From Myxococcales bacterium (GTDB lineage Bacteria; Myxococcota; UBA727; JABDBI01), in NCBI GenBank assembly GCA_023248545.1, contig JAHFEF010000010.1, forward strand, positions 16,441 through 73,620: a stretch of DNA of 57,180 nt. The letters are read 5' to 3'. Positions 17,383 to 23,893 of this stretch are shown in pieces. Position 1 is the first letter of the stretch; every line of letters begins with the position of its first letter. The translations under genes were made by a program, and so were the position numbers. The notes beneath the pieces were generated by a model. It was given only the letters and a program-made list of their open reading frames with translations, searched no databases and was not told the origin of the DNA.

Positions 17383-17469
17383 GTCTCTATGCTGCATTTA
17401 AATCGACGTTGATAAAACGGTCGAATGACCGACAAACCTCACCCTTAACTGGCCGGACTAAAATAAACC

Positions 17470-17503
17470 GTACTTTACTTTGGACTTGACTAAAATAAAG
17501 TAC
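17470..17503. promoter_or_regulatory. Inverted repeat GTACTTTA / TAAAGTAC upstream of the Cys-rich gene
   Basis: Two 8-base arms separated by 18 bases in an AT-rich intergenic stretch between the Cys-rich gene and the acetyltransferase gene. The 3' arm and following bases recur at 18753-18780. It could be an operator or the relic of a mobile element end. The 320-base gap (17383-17703) holds nothing else I can support; a short frame from 17519 to 17599 is not convincing. Confidence 0.35.
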
Positions 17504-17514
17504 AAACGCCGTTT
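17487..17514. repeat. Direct repeat B, copy 1
   Basis: 28 bases (TGACTAAAATAAAGTACAAA then CGCCGTTT) identical to 18753-18780. In copy 2 it follows repeat A with no gap, whereas here A and B are 168 bases apart. Confidence 0.9.
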
Positions 17515-17703
17515 TGAATGGAGACGCAACAAGTGCTAGTGCGTGTCTTGACGCCGTTTCGCTGTTTCGTCTCGGGCATGCCGGAGATCCAGGCTTGAGC
17601 GCTTGCGAACATGGACAGTCCTTGCGTATCGCGTATGAGCACAGTGATCTGGCCGAAGAGAGATGCGGGTTGACGCCTTCTGGCCGGGTGATACTACATC
17701 GTA

Positions 17704-18153
17704 ATGGCCGACTATATTTTCAAAACCATCCTGGATCCATCTCCAGAACAAATTGGCCTCATCGTAAAGCCTCTGAAGCAATACAATGAGTCAAAGATTG
17801 GCCCATATAGTCTGGAACGCGTAGCCATATGCGCATACGACCAAGCTGATAAACTTATCGGTGGTATCTACGGATGGATCGCATGGGGCTGGCTTTATAT
17901 TGATGACCTATGGGTTGATGAATCTATGCGTCACCAAGGGGTCGGCTCAAAGCTTCTATCCGCGTGTGAGGAATTTGCTATCCAACGCCATATTCAGAAT
18001 GCGCGAGTCAATACTGGCAGCTTTCAGGCACCAGACTTTTATAAAAAGAACGGCTATGAGATTTTTGCGCAGCTTGACATTGTCGCGGGCGATGGCAGTG
18101 CGCAGATAGATTATTTTATGAGAAAAAAACTAGAGAAATCTACTCAGGAATAA
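17704..18153 (+). CDS. GNAT-family N-acetyltransferase
   Basis: 149 residues, cytoplasmic. The GNAT core is clear: LYIDDLWVDESMRHQGVGSKLLSACEEFA contains the acetyl-CoA motif (R/Q)xxGxG/A as RHQGVGS, followed by a conserved C-terminal strand pattern (ARVNTGSFQAPDFYKKNGYEIFAQLD). The acceptor is unknown; the short size fits antibiotic, amine or protein acetylation alike. It lies between direct repeats A/B copies with the membrane protein, on the opposite strand to its neighbours, so it looks like acquired cargo. Confidence 0.85.
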   Translation: MADYIFKTILDPSPEQIGLIVKPLKQYNESKIGPYSLERVAICAYDQADKLIGGIYGWIAWGWLYIDDLWVDESMRHQGVGSKLLSACEEFAIQRHIQNARVNTGSFQAPDFYKKNGYEIFAQLDIVAGDGSAQIDYFMRKKLEKSTQE

Positions 18154-18244
18154 TTCCCACCTGTTAAGCCGTTCTAATTTTGCGTCGATATCAGCCATGC
18201 GGACGCCGTTTTTGGCTGAGATGGTTTTGGGGCTTAGGTTTTCT

Positions 18245-18646
18245 TCATGTCCGCGTTGAGTAAATTTTACCTAAAACCAAGCCGACCAACAGGAACTGGA
18301 TGAGATGGAATCCCGTTTGCACAAGCAGCCAAATAGGCATTGAACTTACCTGGATCTTTGCAGCATTTGATAAAGTTGAAACGCTGAACAAGAATAAGCC
18401 CATGGTGAGCGAGAAAATCATACCATCATAAAACGGGCGATTGCCCCTGTAAAATTTTGGAAACAAATAAGCTAAAATCATTCCCTGAACCAACATTGAA
18501 AGCATTCCAAGCGGGATAATGGGTTCTGCTCTATTGTAAATTCCTAGGACGTCATAGGTTTCTTTGAAAAAGAAAAAATGCCAACTCATCCCAAGTGCCA
18601 TCGAAATTGCCAAATAAGACAACACTGTTAACCAGAACTTTTTCAT
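18245..18646 (-). CDS. Small four-helix membrane protein, unknown
   Basis: 133 residues with four predicted membrane helices (about 5-25, 45-65, 75-95, 105-128). The start MKKFWLTVLSYLAISMALGM at 18646 has AGGAG upstream. The pattern SWHFFFFKETYDVLG then P-rich loop and FYRGNRPFYDGM is distinctive but I cannot assign a family. Inner membrane. It sits with the acetyltransferase between repeats A/B. Downstream (18160-18243) the minus strand reads a short coding-like stretch without a start that may be a relic. Confidence 0.65.
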   Translation of the reverse strand: MKKFWLTVLSYLAISMALGMSWHFFFFKETYDVLGIYNRAEPIIPLGMLSMLVQGMILAYLFPKFYRGNRPFYDGMIFSLTMGLFLFSVSTLSNAAKIQVSSMPIWLLVQTGFHLIQFLLVGLVLGKIYSTRT

Positions 18647-18706
18647 TGTGACTCCTCCTGCGGCAACGCCAATCTAGCAGAAGAGTACCATATCGTTCTA
18701 GCGATT

Positions 18707-18780
18707 TGGTGTTCACTGCTGCAAAAGCCGCCTTCTTCGATTTTACCTGGCCTGACTAAAATAAAGTACAAACGCCGTTT
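18707..18780. repeat. Direct repeats A+B, copy 2, fused
   Basis: 18707-18752 equals 17273-17318 and 18753-18780 equals 17487-17514, both perfectly. Here the two are joined directly, so this copy is a truncated and internally deleted duplicate of the Cys-rich gene region. It marks the far border of the acetyltransferase/membrane-protein insert. Confidence 0.9.
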
Positions 18781-18790
18781 CCAATAGGGG

Positions 18791-19735
18791 TTAGTAATGA
18801 AAAACAGTCAGGCGTTTTTCGGTGTCGGGCTTATAACCGTGTTTTTCTACCAAATCTTTTTCTATGCCAGGCATATGGGCAGCACCGTAGACGATTAAAA
18901 TATCAGAATGGCTTGAATAAAGATACCAGGCAAGTTTGTCCAAGACAACTTGGTTTCTTTGTTCTAAAATGACGTCTTCAAATGAAAAATCGAGATGAGT
19001 TTTAGGACCTTGTGTTGGTTTCGTTATCGTCTGAGCCAAACTTTTTCTCGTGAGCTGGGTATCGCGTTTAGCGCGTATTTGTGAGATAACAATATTTGAA
19101 TCTGCGAGCCAATCAACTTCCTTTAAATCATTTCCATAACCACTTCCATCTTTAGAAGCTTGATCCAATAGCCACAAAACTTGATAACATTTTGAATCAT
19201 TCCATCCGTTTGGGATTTGCCCGCGATATTTTTGCGCAAAAGAACTCGACAAAATGCGATCTAATTCACTGCCCATCCCGATATCTGCATGCACGGATGT
19301 ATACTTTGGATAATGGAGGTGCTGTCTCGTCAGACTGAGATTAGCAGCTGTTGAGTTATGGTCGAATAAAGTGGCGAGCACTTGGCAAGAAGGTGTCACA
19401 GCAGCGATAGACTCATAGCCATCGCCACCAACGCCCTCCCACAAAATCACATCACTTTGATAAATCTTCTCTTGGACTTGAGCATAGAATCCACTTTCGC
19501 CAACATGAATCATGCCCATTAGAGTAATTGCGGGTTGGCCTGGAATAGATGAAACATAACGTTTTGCTGAAGCTTGTAGCTTGTTTTGCCCAGAGTCATT
19601 TTCAACCGCATGTAAAAAAGGTTGGCCAACTTCAAATGGTTGACCAACTTCACCGTGGCTTTCTGTGTTTTGTTTAGAGCCACATGCAATTAAAACGATA
19701 AACGAAAAAGATAGTAATATGTTTTTAGTATTCAT
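18791..19735 (-). CDS. TraB/GumN/PrgY-like lipoprotein
   Basis: 314 residues from ATG 19735 (MNTKNILLSFSFIVLIACGS) with a lipobox LIAC, so a lipoprotein. The N-terminal block LMGMIHVGES(GFYAQVQE)... DVILWEGVG and the C-terminal block ILIVYGAAHMPGIEKDLVEKHGY match the paired His/Glu signatures of the TraB/GumN/Tiki clan, putative metalloproteases. The mature N-terminus repeats VGQPF twice. Starting upstream at 19771 would bury the signal. It lies just after repeat A/B copy 2. The substrate is unknown. Confidence 0.65.
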   Translation of the reverse strand: MNTKNILLSFSFIVLIACGSKQNTESHGEVGQPFEVGQPFLHAVENDSGQNKLQASAKRYVSSIPGQPAITLMGMIHVGESGFYAQVQEKIYQSDVILWEGVGGDGYESIAAVTPSCQVLATLFDHNSTAANLSLTRQHLHYPKYTSVHADIGMGSELDRILSSSFAQKYRGQIPNGWNDSKCYQVLWLLDQASKDGSGYGNDLKEVDWLADSNIVISQIRAKRDTQLTRKSLAQTITKPTQGPKTHLDFSFEDVILEQRNQVVLDKLAWYLYSSHSDILIVYGAAHMPGIEKDLVEKHGYKPDTEKRLTVFHY

Positions 19736-19809
19736 TAATGCGTAGTTTAATTTAATAAAATTAAATGTCAATAGGCATAAGTGCCTGTTTTTTAATGATT
19801 ATAATAAAC

Positions 19810-19925
19810 TTAGTTTACTTCAAACCACTCAGACATCAGCGCTGGATGCTCTTTGTCTGTTTCGCTTAAGACCAAAACGCGATAAAGACCTTTGGGCAGC
19901 TTTGAGCTTACCTGTCGATGCTCTA
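19810..19925 (-). pseudogene. Possible 3'-end relic of an unknown gene
   Basis: The minus strand reads LEHRQVSSKLPKGLYRVLVL and onward to SEWFEVN and a stop, which looks like the C-terminal strand of a beta-sandwich protein. No start or upstream body exists: the frame upstream is the wrong frame of the HAD gene. It may be the tail of a gene lost when the HAD gene arrived, or chance. Confidence 0.3.
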
Positions 19926-20951
19926 ATTGTGATTTTTTAGAAAACCGTGAGATTGGCCGGTCGAAGCAGATTGATACATCCAGGTAGCCGGTTGGGTTTT
20001 CGCTGCCAGCATTTTCGTTTCTTGAAGATAGGCTGGCTTGTCTGTACGAGCGATCCACAGTTTATTCTTAGCCATTGAGAGCATGCCATGATCATTGGGG
20101 CTATCGCCGGCTACCAAATAGGGCGTTTTTCCAATTCGCTCCAGAATAATTGCTGCCTTTCCATACGACGCCGACAGGGGGTGAACAATTTGTGTGCTGA
20201 GGCGATATTTGCTGAGTTCTGCAAATTCTCCGGCGCCATAGCTTGGATTCTCCTGCGTCAAAAATTGGTCTTTGTATAACTTGGCATCAGGCCCCTCCAA
20301 TAGTGTATTAATGCCGATGACATGATCGGCAGGAATTCCATTTTGAACACCCCGTTTTTGGAGCAAGGCATTCAGTGGCGAAGTCACCATCCAACGCACA
20401 CTCCAAACGTTACTGGCTGATATCACCCAGACGTCAAAACCGGCCTTGCGTAATTCTGCCACCAATTCAACCATCTCAGGATATAAATAGGGCTTTTTGA
20501 CATCGCTGCTGGGAGTTCCATTGCCATAAGCAATTGCGGTCGCATCGACAATTTCTTGAGGCGTGTGACCGGCCATAATTTGGACTGTCCACGCGTAAGC
20601 ATTCAAATAGGGGGCTTTATCTGCTGAATGATGCTTGGTGGAATCTAATAATTTCTCGTAGATATCAGCAATATTTTGTCCCTGCACAGCGATGGGCGTG
20701 ATGCCTATAGGGATATTTTTTACCGTCAGAGTCCCGCTTTTGGCCATTACCCCCAAAGTCGCTTCGCCAATATCGCGACACAATAGGGTGTTATCGAAAT
20801 CAAACACGACAGGCAGGGCCTTGCCACGTTGTGACTGGATTAGTTGATTCAGCTTGGCCTTCACGCGTGGGTTCCAGCCGGGTTCTTTCAGGTCCGCTCG
20901 TAAACTTGAGCTGAGTAACAGGAGCCAGCCTATCAGTAGAGTTATTTGCAT
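19923..20951 (-). CDS. Exported HAD-superfamily phosphatase, phosphorylcholine-phosphatase-like
   Basis: 342 residues from ATG 20951, with a signal peptide MQITLLIGWLLLLSSSLRA. HAD motifs are seen: motif I VVFDFDNTLLCRD, motif II VWVISASN, a Lys in the KYRLSTQI/GKAAII region and motif IV VAGDSPNDHGML. The long cap between motifs I and II and the DFDNTLLCRDIGEA block resemble periplasmic phosphorylcholine phosphatases (PchP), which release choline and phosphate. The choline ABC transporter at 52-55 kb would be a natural partner. The substrate is inferred. It ends where a non-homologous gene tail begins. Confidence 0.7.
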   Translation of the reverse strand: MQITLLIGWLLLLSSSLRADLKEPGWNPRVKAKLNQLIQSQRGKALPVVFDFDNTLLCRDIGEATLGVMAKSGTLTVKNIPIGITPIAVQGQNIADIYEKLLDSTKHHSADKAPYLNAYAWTVQIMAGHTPQEIVDATAIAYGNGTPSSDVKKPYLYPEMVELVAELRKAGFDVWVISASNVWSVRWMVTSPLNALLQKRGVQNGIPADHVIGINTLLEGPDAKLYKDQFLTQENPSYGAGEFAELSKYRLSTQIVHPLSASYGKAAIILERIGKTPYLVAGDSPNDHGMLSMAKNKLWIARTDKPAYLQETKMLAAKTQPATWMYQSASTGQSHGFLKNHN

Positions 20952-21059
20952 GTTCCATGAACAGACCAGGAGCCAGAAAGATTCTGCCGCTTTGCAGAGG
21001 TTACAAAAGATTGTCATGTGAACATCACAGAAGGTCAGGGAGATGTGGCTGTTGATATT

Positions 21060-21125
21060 GGGCCCGCCTTCGCTCTAATCGATCTACTGGCTGGCTGCGC
21101 CAGCCGTAGCTCGAAGAGCGAAGGC
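21060..21125. repeat. tRNA-associated palindromic element, copy A (internally deleted)
   Basis: Same sequence as 23337-23429 apart from loss of about 30 bases between two CGCTC repeats in the left arm. Arms GCCAGCCGTAGCTCGAAGAG and the imperfect complement CGCTCTAATCGATCTACTGG flank a TGC loop. It directly abuts the CCA end of the tRNA-Phe fragment. Confidence 0.85.
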
Positions 21126-21170
21126 TGGTGCCCAGGGGCGGAATTGAACCACCGACACGAGGATTTTCAG
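21126..21170 (-). pseudogene. 3' fragment of tRNA-Phe (attachment-site half)
   Basis: 45 bases identical to the 3' part of tRNA-Phe at 23430-23474: anticodon loop from CTGAAAA, variable loop, T arm, acceptor strand and CCA. Identity stops in the anticodon loop, a usual crossover limit for tyrosine integrases that use tRNA genes. It is therefore the likely far att site of the island 21126-23505. Confidence 0.85.
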
Positions 21171-21312
21171 CTCGGTCGACGAGGATTCTATAGATGTTCG
21201 CAGATGTTCTATCTTGCTGAAATTAAAAGTTAATTTGTTTACTCCTGCGTCCGCCGGTGTTCATAAAACACGCTGGAATTCGCCCGTTAGGCAGTACTTT
21301 GGCAGTACTAAA

Positions 21313-21430
21313 TTAAGCTGAAAATAGCGCATCAAGTTTATCGGCGGCCTCTCTCTCTGCATAGTGGGTAAAACGTGGCTATAAGAGAGTAATACTGATT
21401 TGGGCATGTCCAAGTCGCTCCTAAGAAGAC
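21313..21430 (-). pseudogene. Tyrosine recombinase (integrase) C-terminal remnant
   Basis: Minus strand reads ERLGHAQISITLL, then after a frameshift YSHVLPTMQREAADKLDALF and a stop at 21313-21315. This is the C-terminal signature of phage-type integrases (LGHxxIxTTL..YSHV, which includes the catalytic His region and the Tyr). The N-terminal and middle parts are gone, and the frame breaks between the two pieces, so it is dead. It lies beside the tRNA-Phe fragment, as expected for an element that inserted there. Confidence 0.8.
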
Positions 21431-21460
21431 AAAAAACCGTCAAAGATCCGACGCAATGCG

Positions 21461-22861
21461 TTATAAGTCGGTCTGATCACCATCAATTTCAAATTGCATG
21501 ACTGCCTGCACAGCACGAAAGTCCTCTTTTTTAATCCATAAATATGCGGGCGCTTTGTACCCTAAAACGGGAGGTTTAAATAAACCAAAAAATTGCATTA
21601 TTTTTTGGCTTTTATCGCAAGTATCTTCTATGACCCATAAAAAACTAGATTTTCTGACGAATCTTTGCCCATCTTTCACAGGAGTGTTCCCCCAACGAGG
21701 ACCACCCTGCCAGTCATTGGAACAACGCATGGACTTATTTAGGTCAAATTTATAGGCTAAGCATTGAATCAGATCATCTTCCATCGAGAATGGATCTTCC
21801 TTGATGTAGAGAAACCATTCTGTATCACTCGGTTTGTGTAAAATATCTGGATAGTCTGTCGGCGATGCTTTTTTCCAGCCGTGCTGGGACCGTTTTATGG
21901 TGGCCCGGAAAACGTTATGCATCTCCTCCAGTGAGCACCGTCTGTGAAAATCATATTCCGAGAGTTCTATCCCCTCTCCCAGTTGATGCCCATGGCTGTC
22001 ATATCTCACATCATTACCGCCGCCAAAACTATCAACCAACCAAGCATCTTTTCTCTGTTTATACGCAAGGCAGCCTAAAATATCTACCATTTTACGGTCG
22101 CTCCAATCAGAGAGTAATAAAATTTTCGAATCCTCTACATAGCTACCCCTTCCTGTAAACTTTTGTTGAGAATCGAGCGTTTCAAGTAAAGAGGATACAT
22201 AAGTGGGAATGTCAGCGATGGTTTGTGGCTGTAATCGAAGAAATTGGGTAATTTCAATTTGCATGAATCTCTTTCTGCAGAGGGGACAGGTTTGTTGGAT
22301 AGCCATCCAGCCCAAAATGCATGGGCGATGGTAGCAATGTTTACAAGGCAATGAAACCTGATTGCTGCTCATGGCGTTATGACAGATTGTGCAGCTTTCA
22401 CCCGGGAGCTCAGAGGAAGATTCAGCAGGATTACTGACTTGCTGATTCAGCTGAGATACAAGATGAACTCCAAGATAGCTTAAATAGAGGTGCCAACTCC
22501 CTGTGCGCTGTCCATTTAAAAACATAGCATTTGAGGCGGGATTATCCTCTTTTTGCAACTGATGAACCCAAAAAGCATTAAGATATCGACCGAGATATTC
22601 TGTCGGCCACAGGAGCAGAGTGTTTATATTGAGCAAAAGCTGTTTTAAAAATATGCTTTGAACGGCACCAGGAAACAGGTTCTCTGTTTTCTTTAAAAAT
22701 AAGTTTAAAACGGTCTGATGGACTCCAATGACAATGGCTTGATTAATGACTCCAGTTGCATAGCCTGTGAGATAAGGAATCAAATTATTTGAGTCCTGTT
22801 GTTGATTAGCAAGAGAAGTGCCTGAAACAAAAATAAAAGCGATAATAATGCGAAATTTCAT
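21461..22861 (-). CDS. Exported RING-H2 finger protein (E3 ubiquitin ligase-like)
   Basis: 466 residues. A Sec signal peptide (MKFRIIIAFIFVSGTSLA) is followed by a hydrophobic helical region (about 35-140) and a complete RING finger at 157-195: C157, C160, C173, H175, H178, C181, C192, C195, with WM at 185-186 and CPLC, the layout of RING-H2 E3 ligases. The C-terminal 260 residues are unrecognised, with WSDRKMVDILGCLAYKQ and LWVIEDTCDKSQKIMQFFGLF segments. RING domains act on ubiquitin, which bacteria lack, so a host-directed role is likely. The signal peptide suggests a Sec-dependent route (type II or membrane). It is cargo of the tRNA-Phe island. Confidence 0.8.
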   Translation of the reverse strand: MKFRIIIAFIFVSGTSLANQQQDSNNLIPYLTGYATGVINQAIVIGVHQTVLNLFLKKTENLFPGAVQSIFLKQLLLNINTLLLWPTEYLGRYLNAFWVHQLQKEDNPASNAMFLNGQRTGSWHLYLSYLGVHLVSQLNQQVSNPAESSSELPGESCTICHNAMSSNQVSLPCKHCYHRPCILGWMAIQQTCPLCRKRFMQIEITQFLRLQPQTIADIPTYVSSLLETLDSQQKFTGRGSYVEDSKILLLSDWSDRKMVDILGCLAYKQRKDAWLVDSFGGGNDVRYDSHGHQLGEGIELSEYDFHRRCSLEEMHNVFRATIKRSQHGWKKASPTDYPDILHKPSDTEWFLYIKEDPFSMEDDLIQCLAYKFDLNKSMRCSNDWQGGPRWGNTPVKDGQRFVRKSSFLWVIEDTCDKSQKIMQFFGLFKPPVLGYKAPAYLWIKKEDFRAVQAVMQFEIDGDQTDL

Positions 22862-22869
22862 TTAACTAA

Positions 22870-23034
22870 ATGGCTAACAAATATGTTTGGAGTAAGCAAT
22901 GGGGCTCTGCCCATTATGATGCTTTTAATGAAAAAGATTCGGAAGCCACGAATTGCTTAATCGAGAGCATGCTCAAGAAGCACAAGGTGAAATCTGTTTT
23001 GGATCTAACCTGTGGCACCGGTTCACAAAAATAG
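22870..23034 (+). pseudogene. Truncated SAM-dependent methyltransferase
   Basis: Reads MANKYVWSKQWGSAHYDAFN from ATG 22870, through SVLDLTCGTGSQK to a TAG at 23032. The VLDLTCGTG block is methyltransferase motif I (SAM binding). Only 54 residues of a normal 200-250 remain, and no downstream continuation is visible in other frames, so this is a gene start cut by a rearrangement or by the MITE-like element that follows. Confidence 0.75.
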
Positions 23035-23085
23035 GAATAGGCGTCACGCATCTGTTAGCAACTTTAGAAAACCATCCAGATAATA

Positions 23086-23215
23086 GAGCTCTTTCGTAAC
23101 CTCGAATTTTCTTCATTGCGAAGCGCTTTAGCGCTGAAGCAATCCACAGAATCCTGGATTGCCACGTCGCCTTCGGCTGCTCGTAATGACGATGCGGCAG
23201 GTTACGCAAGAGGTC
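23086..23215. repeat. MITE-like element with nested inverted repeats
   Basis: Outer ends GAGCTCTTTCGTAACCT and AGGTTACGCAAGAGGTC are inverted repeats with 2 mismatches over 17 bases. Inside lies a second palindrome: TTGCGAAGCG..GAAGCAATCCA then TGGATTGCCACGTCGCCTTC and CGTAATGA. The inner part resembles the dispersed ATTGCGA...GCAATCC repeats known from many bacterial genomes. It holds no reading frame. Confidence 0.65.
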
Positions 23216-23336
23216 TATTTTATTTTCAAAAGCAAAATAGGCTTGGATACGCCAAGGTTTGTATTTAGAGGTGTGGAGGGATGACTTGAAATTTGGAGGT
23301 TATTGGGGGAGGGGTTGAGAGTTTAGGTTCCGGTTT

Positions 23337-23429
23337 GGGCCCGCCTTCGCTCTTCGAGCTACGGCGGGCAGCGTCGCTCTAATCGATCTACTGGCTGGCT
23401 GCGCCAGCCGTAGCTCGAAGAGCGAAGGC
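23337..23429. repeat. tRNA-associated palindromic element, copy B
   Basis: About 93 bases made of two hairpins: a left one (CCGCC TTCGCTCTTCGAGCTA GGCGG-type, 23341-23368) and a right one (CGCTCTAATCGATCTACTGG.../...CGAAGAGCG, 23374-23424). The right end GCGAAGGC abuts the CCA end of tRNA-Phe with no spacer, exactly as copy D does at tRNA-Arg. Confidence 0.85.
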
Positions 23430-23505
23430 TGGTGCCCAGGGGCGGAATTGAACCACCGACACGAGGATTTTCAGTCCACTGCTCTACCAACTGAGCTACC
23501 TAGGC
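23430..23505 (-). tRNA. tRNA-Phe (anticodon GAA)
   Basis: 76 bases with encoded CCA. Acceptor GCCTAGG pairs with CCTGGGC (one G-T). D arm GCTCAGTTGGTAGAGC, anticodon stem with loop CTGAAAA, T arm with GGTTCAATTCC. Its 3' 45 bases are repeated at 21126-21170, so it is the intact att-side tRNA of an island. Confidence 0.95.
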
Positions 23506-23599
23506 GTGAGGTCCTTCATGCCGAGAAATCTATTCAAGGTCAAGGGTTGTTTTTTCGAAAATCACAGAGTAGAGAGTCGGCTGCAGCTTGTTTGTAAAC

Positions 23600-23689
23600 G
23601 GACAGCTGGCCGAGTGGTTGAAGGCACCTGATTCGAAATCAGGCGGGCCCGCAAGGGTCTCGGGGGTTCGAATCCCTCGCTGTCCGCCA
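23600..23689 (+). tRNA. tRNA-Ser (anticodon CGA)
   Basis: 90 bases with CCA. Acceptor GGACAGC / GCTGTCC, long class II variable arm (CGGGCCCGCAAGGGTCTC), anticodon loop TTCGAAA, T arm GGTTCGAATCC. It is followed after 3 bases by a second tRNA-Ser. Confidence 0.95.
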
Positions 23690-23692
23690 GTT

Positions 23693-23783
23693 GGAGAGAT
23701 GGCCGAGTGGCTGAAGGCGCACGATTGGAAATCGTGTTTAGTGTGTTCCACTAACGAGGGTTCGAATCCCTCTCTCTCCGCCA
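23693..23783 (+). tRNA. tRNA-Ser (anticodon GGA)
   Basis: 91 bases with CCA. Acceptor GGAGAGA / TCTCTCC, long variable arm, anticodon loop TTGGAAA, T arm GGTTCGAATCC. The 4.5S RNA begins directly at the next base, so tRNA processing must free its 5' end. Confidence 0.95.
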
Positions 23784-23870
23784 GGCCACTTCGCAAGGTT
23801 TGTGAAGCTCGAACCCCCCAGGTCCGGAAGGAAGCAAGGGAGGGCCAAGCAGCCTGTGCGAAGTGGCTCC
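23784..23870 (+). ncRNA. ffs: 4.5S RNA of the signal recognition particle
   Basis: About 85 bases. Terminal helix GCCACTTCGCA pairs with TGCGAAGTGGC; the apical domain carries the universal SRP motif CAGGTCCGGAAGGAAGCA. A T run (23871-23876) follows the closing stem and gives an intrinsic terminator. It binds Ffh and targets membrane proteins. Position between tRNA-Ser and dnaX is a recurrent bacterial arrangement. Confidence 0.93.
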
Positions 23871-23893
23871 TTTTTTATTTTGGGTGTGGATGG

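Noticed and set aside
17514..17789. A 91-codon frame upstream of the acetyltransferase
   Set aside because: It overlaps the acetyltransferase start in another frame, lacks a good start site and has no recognisable pattern.
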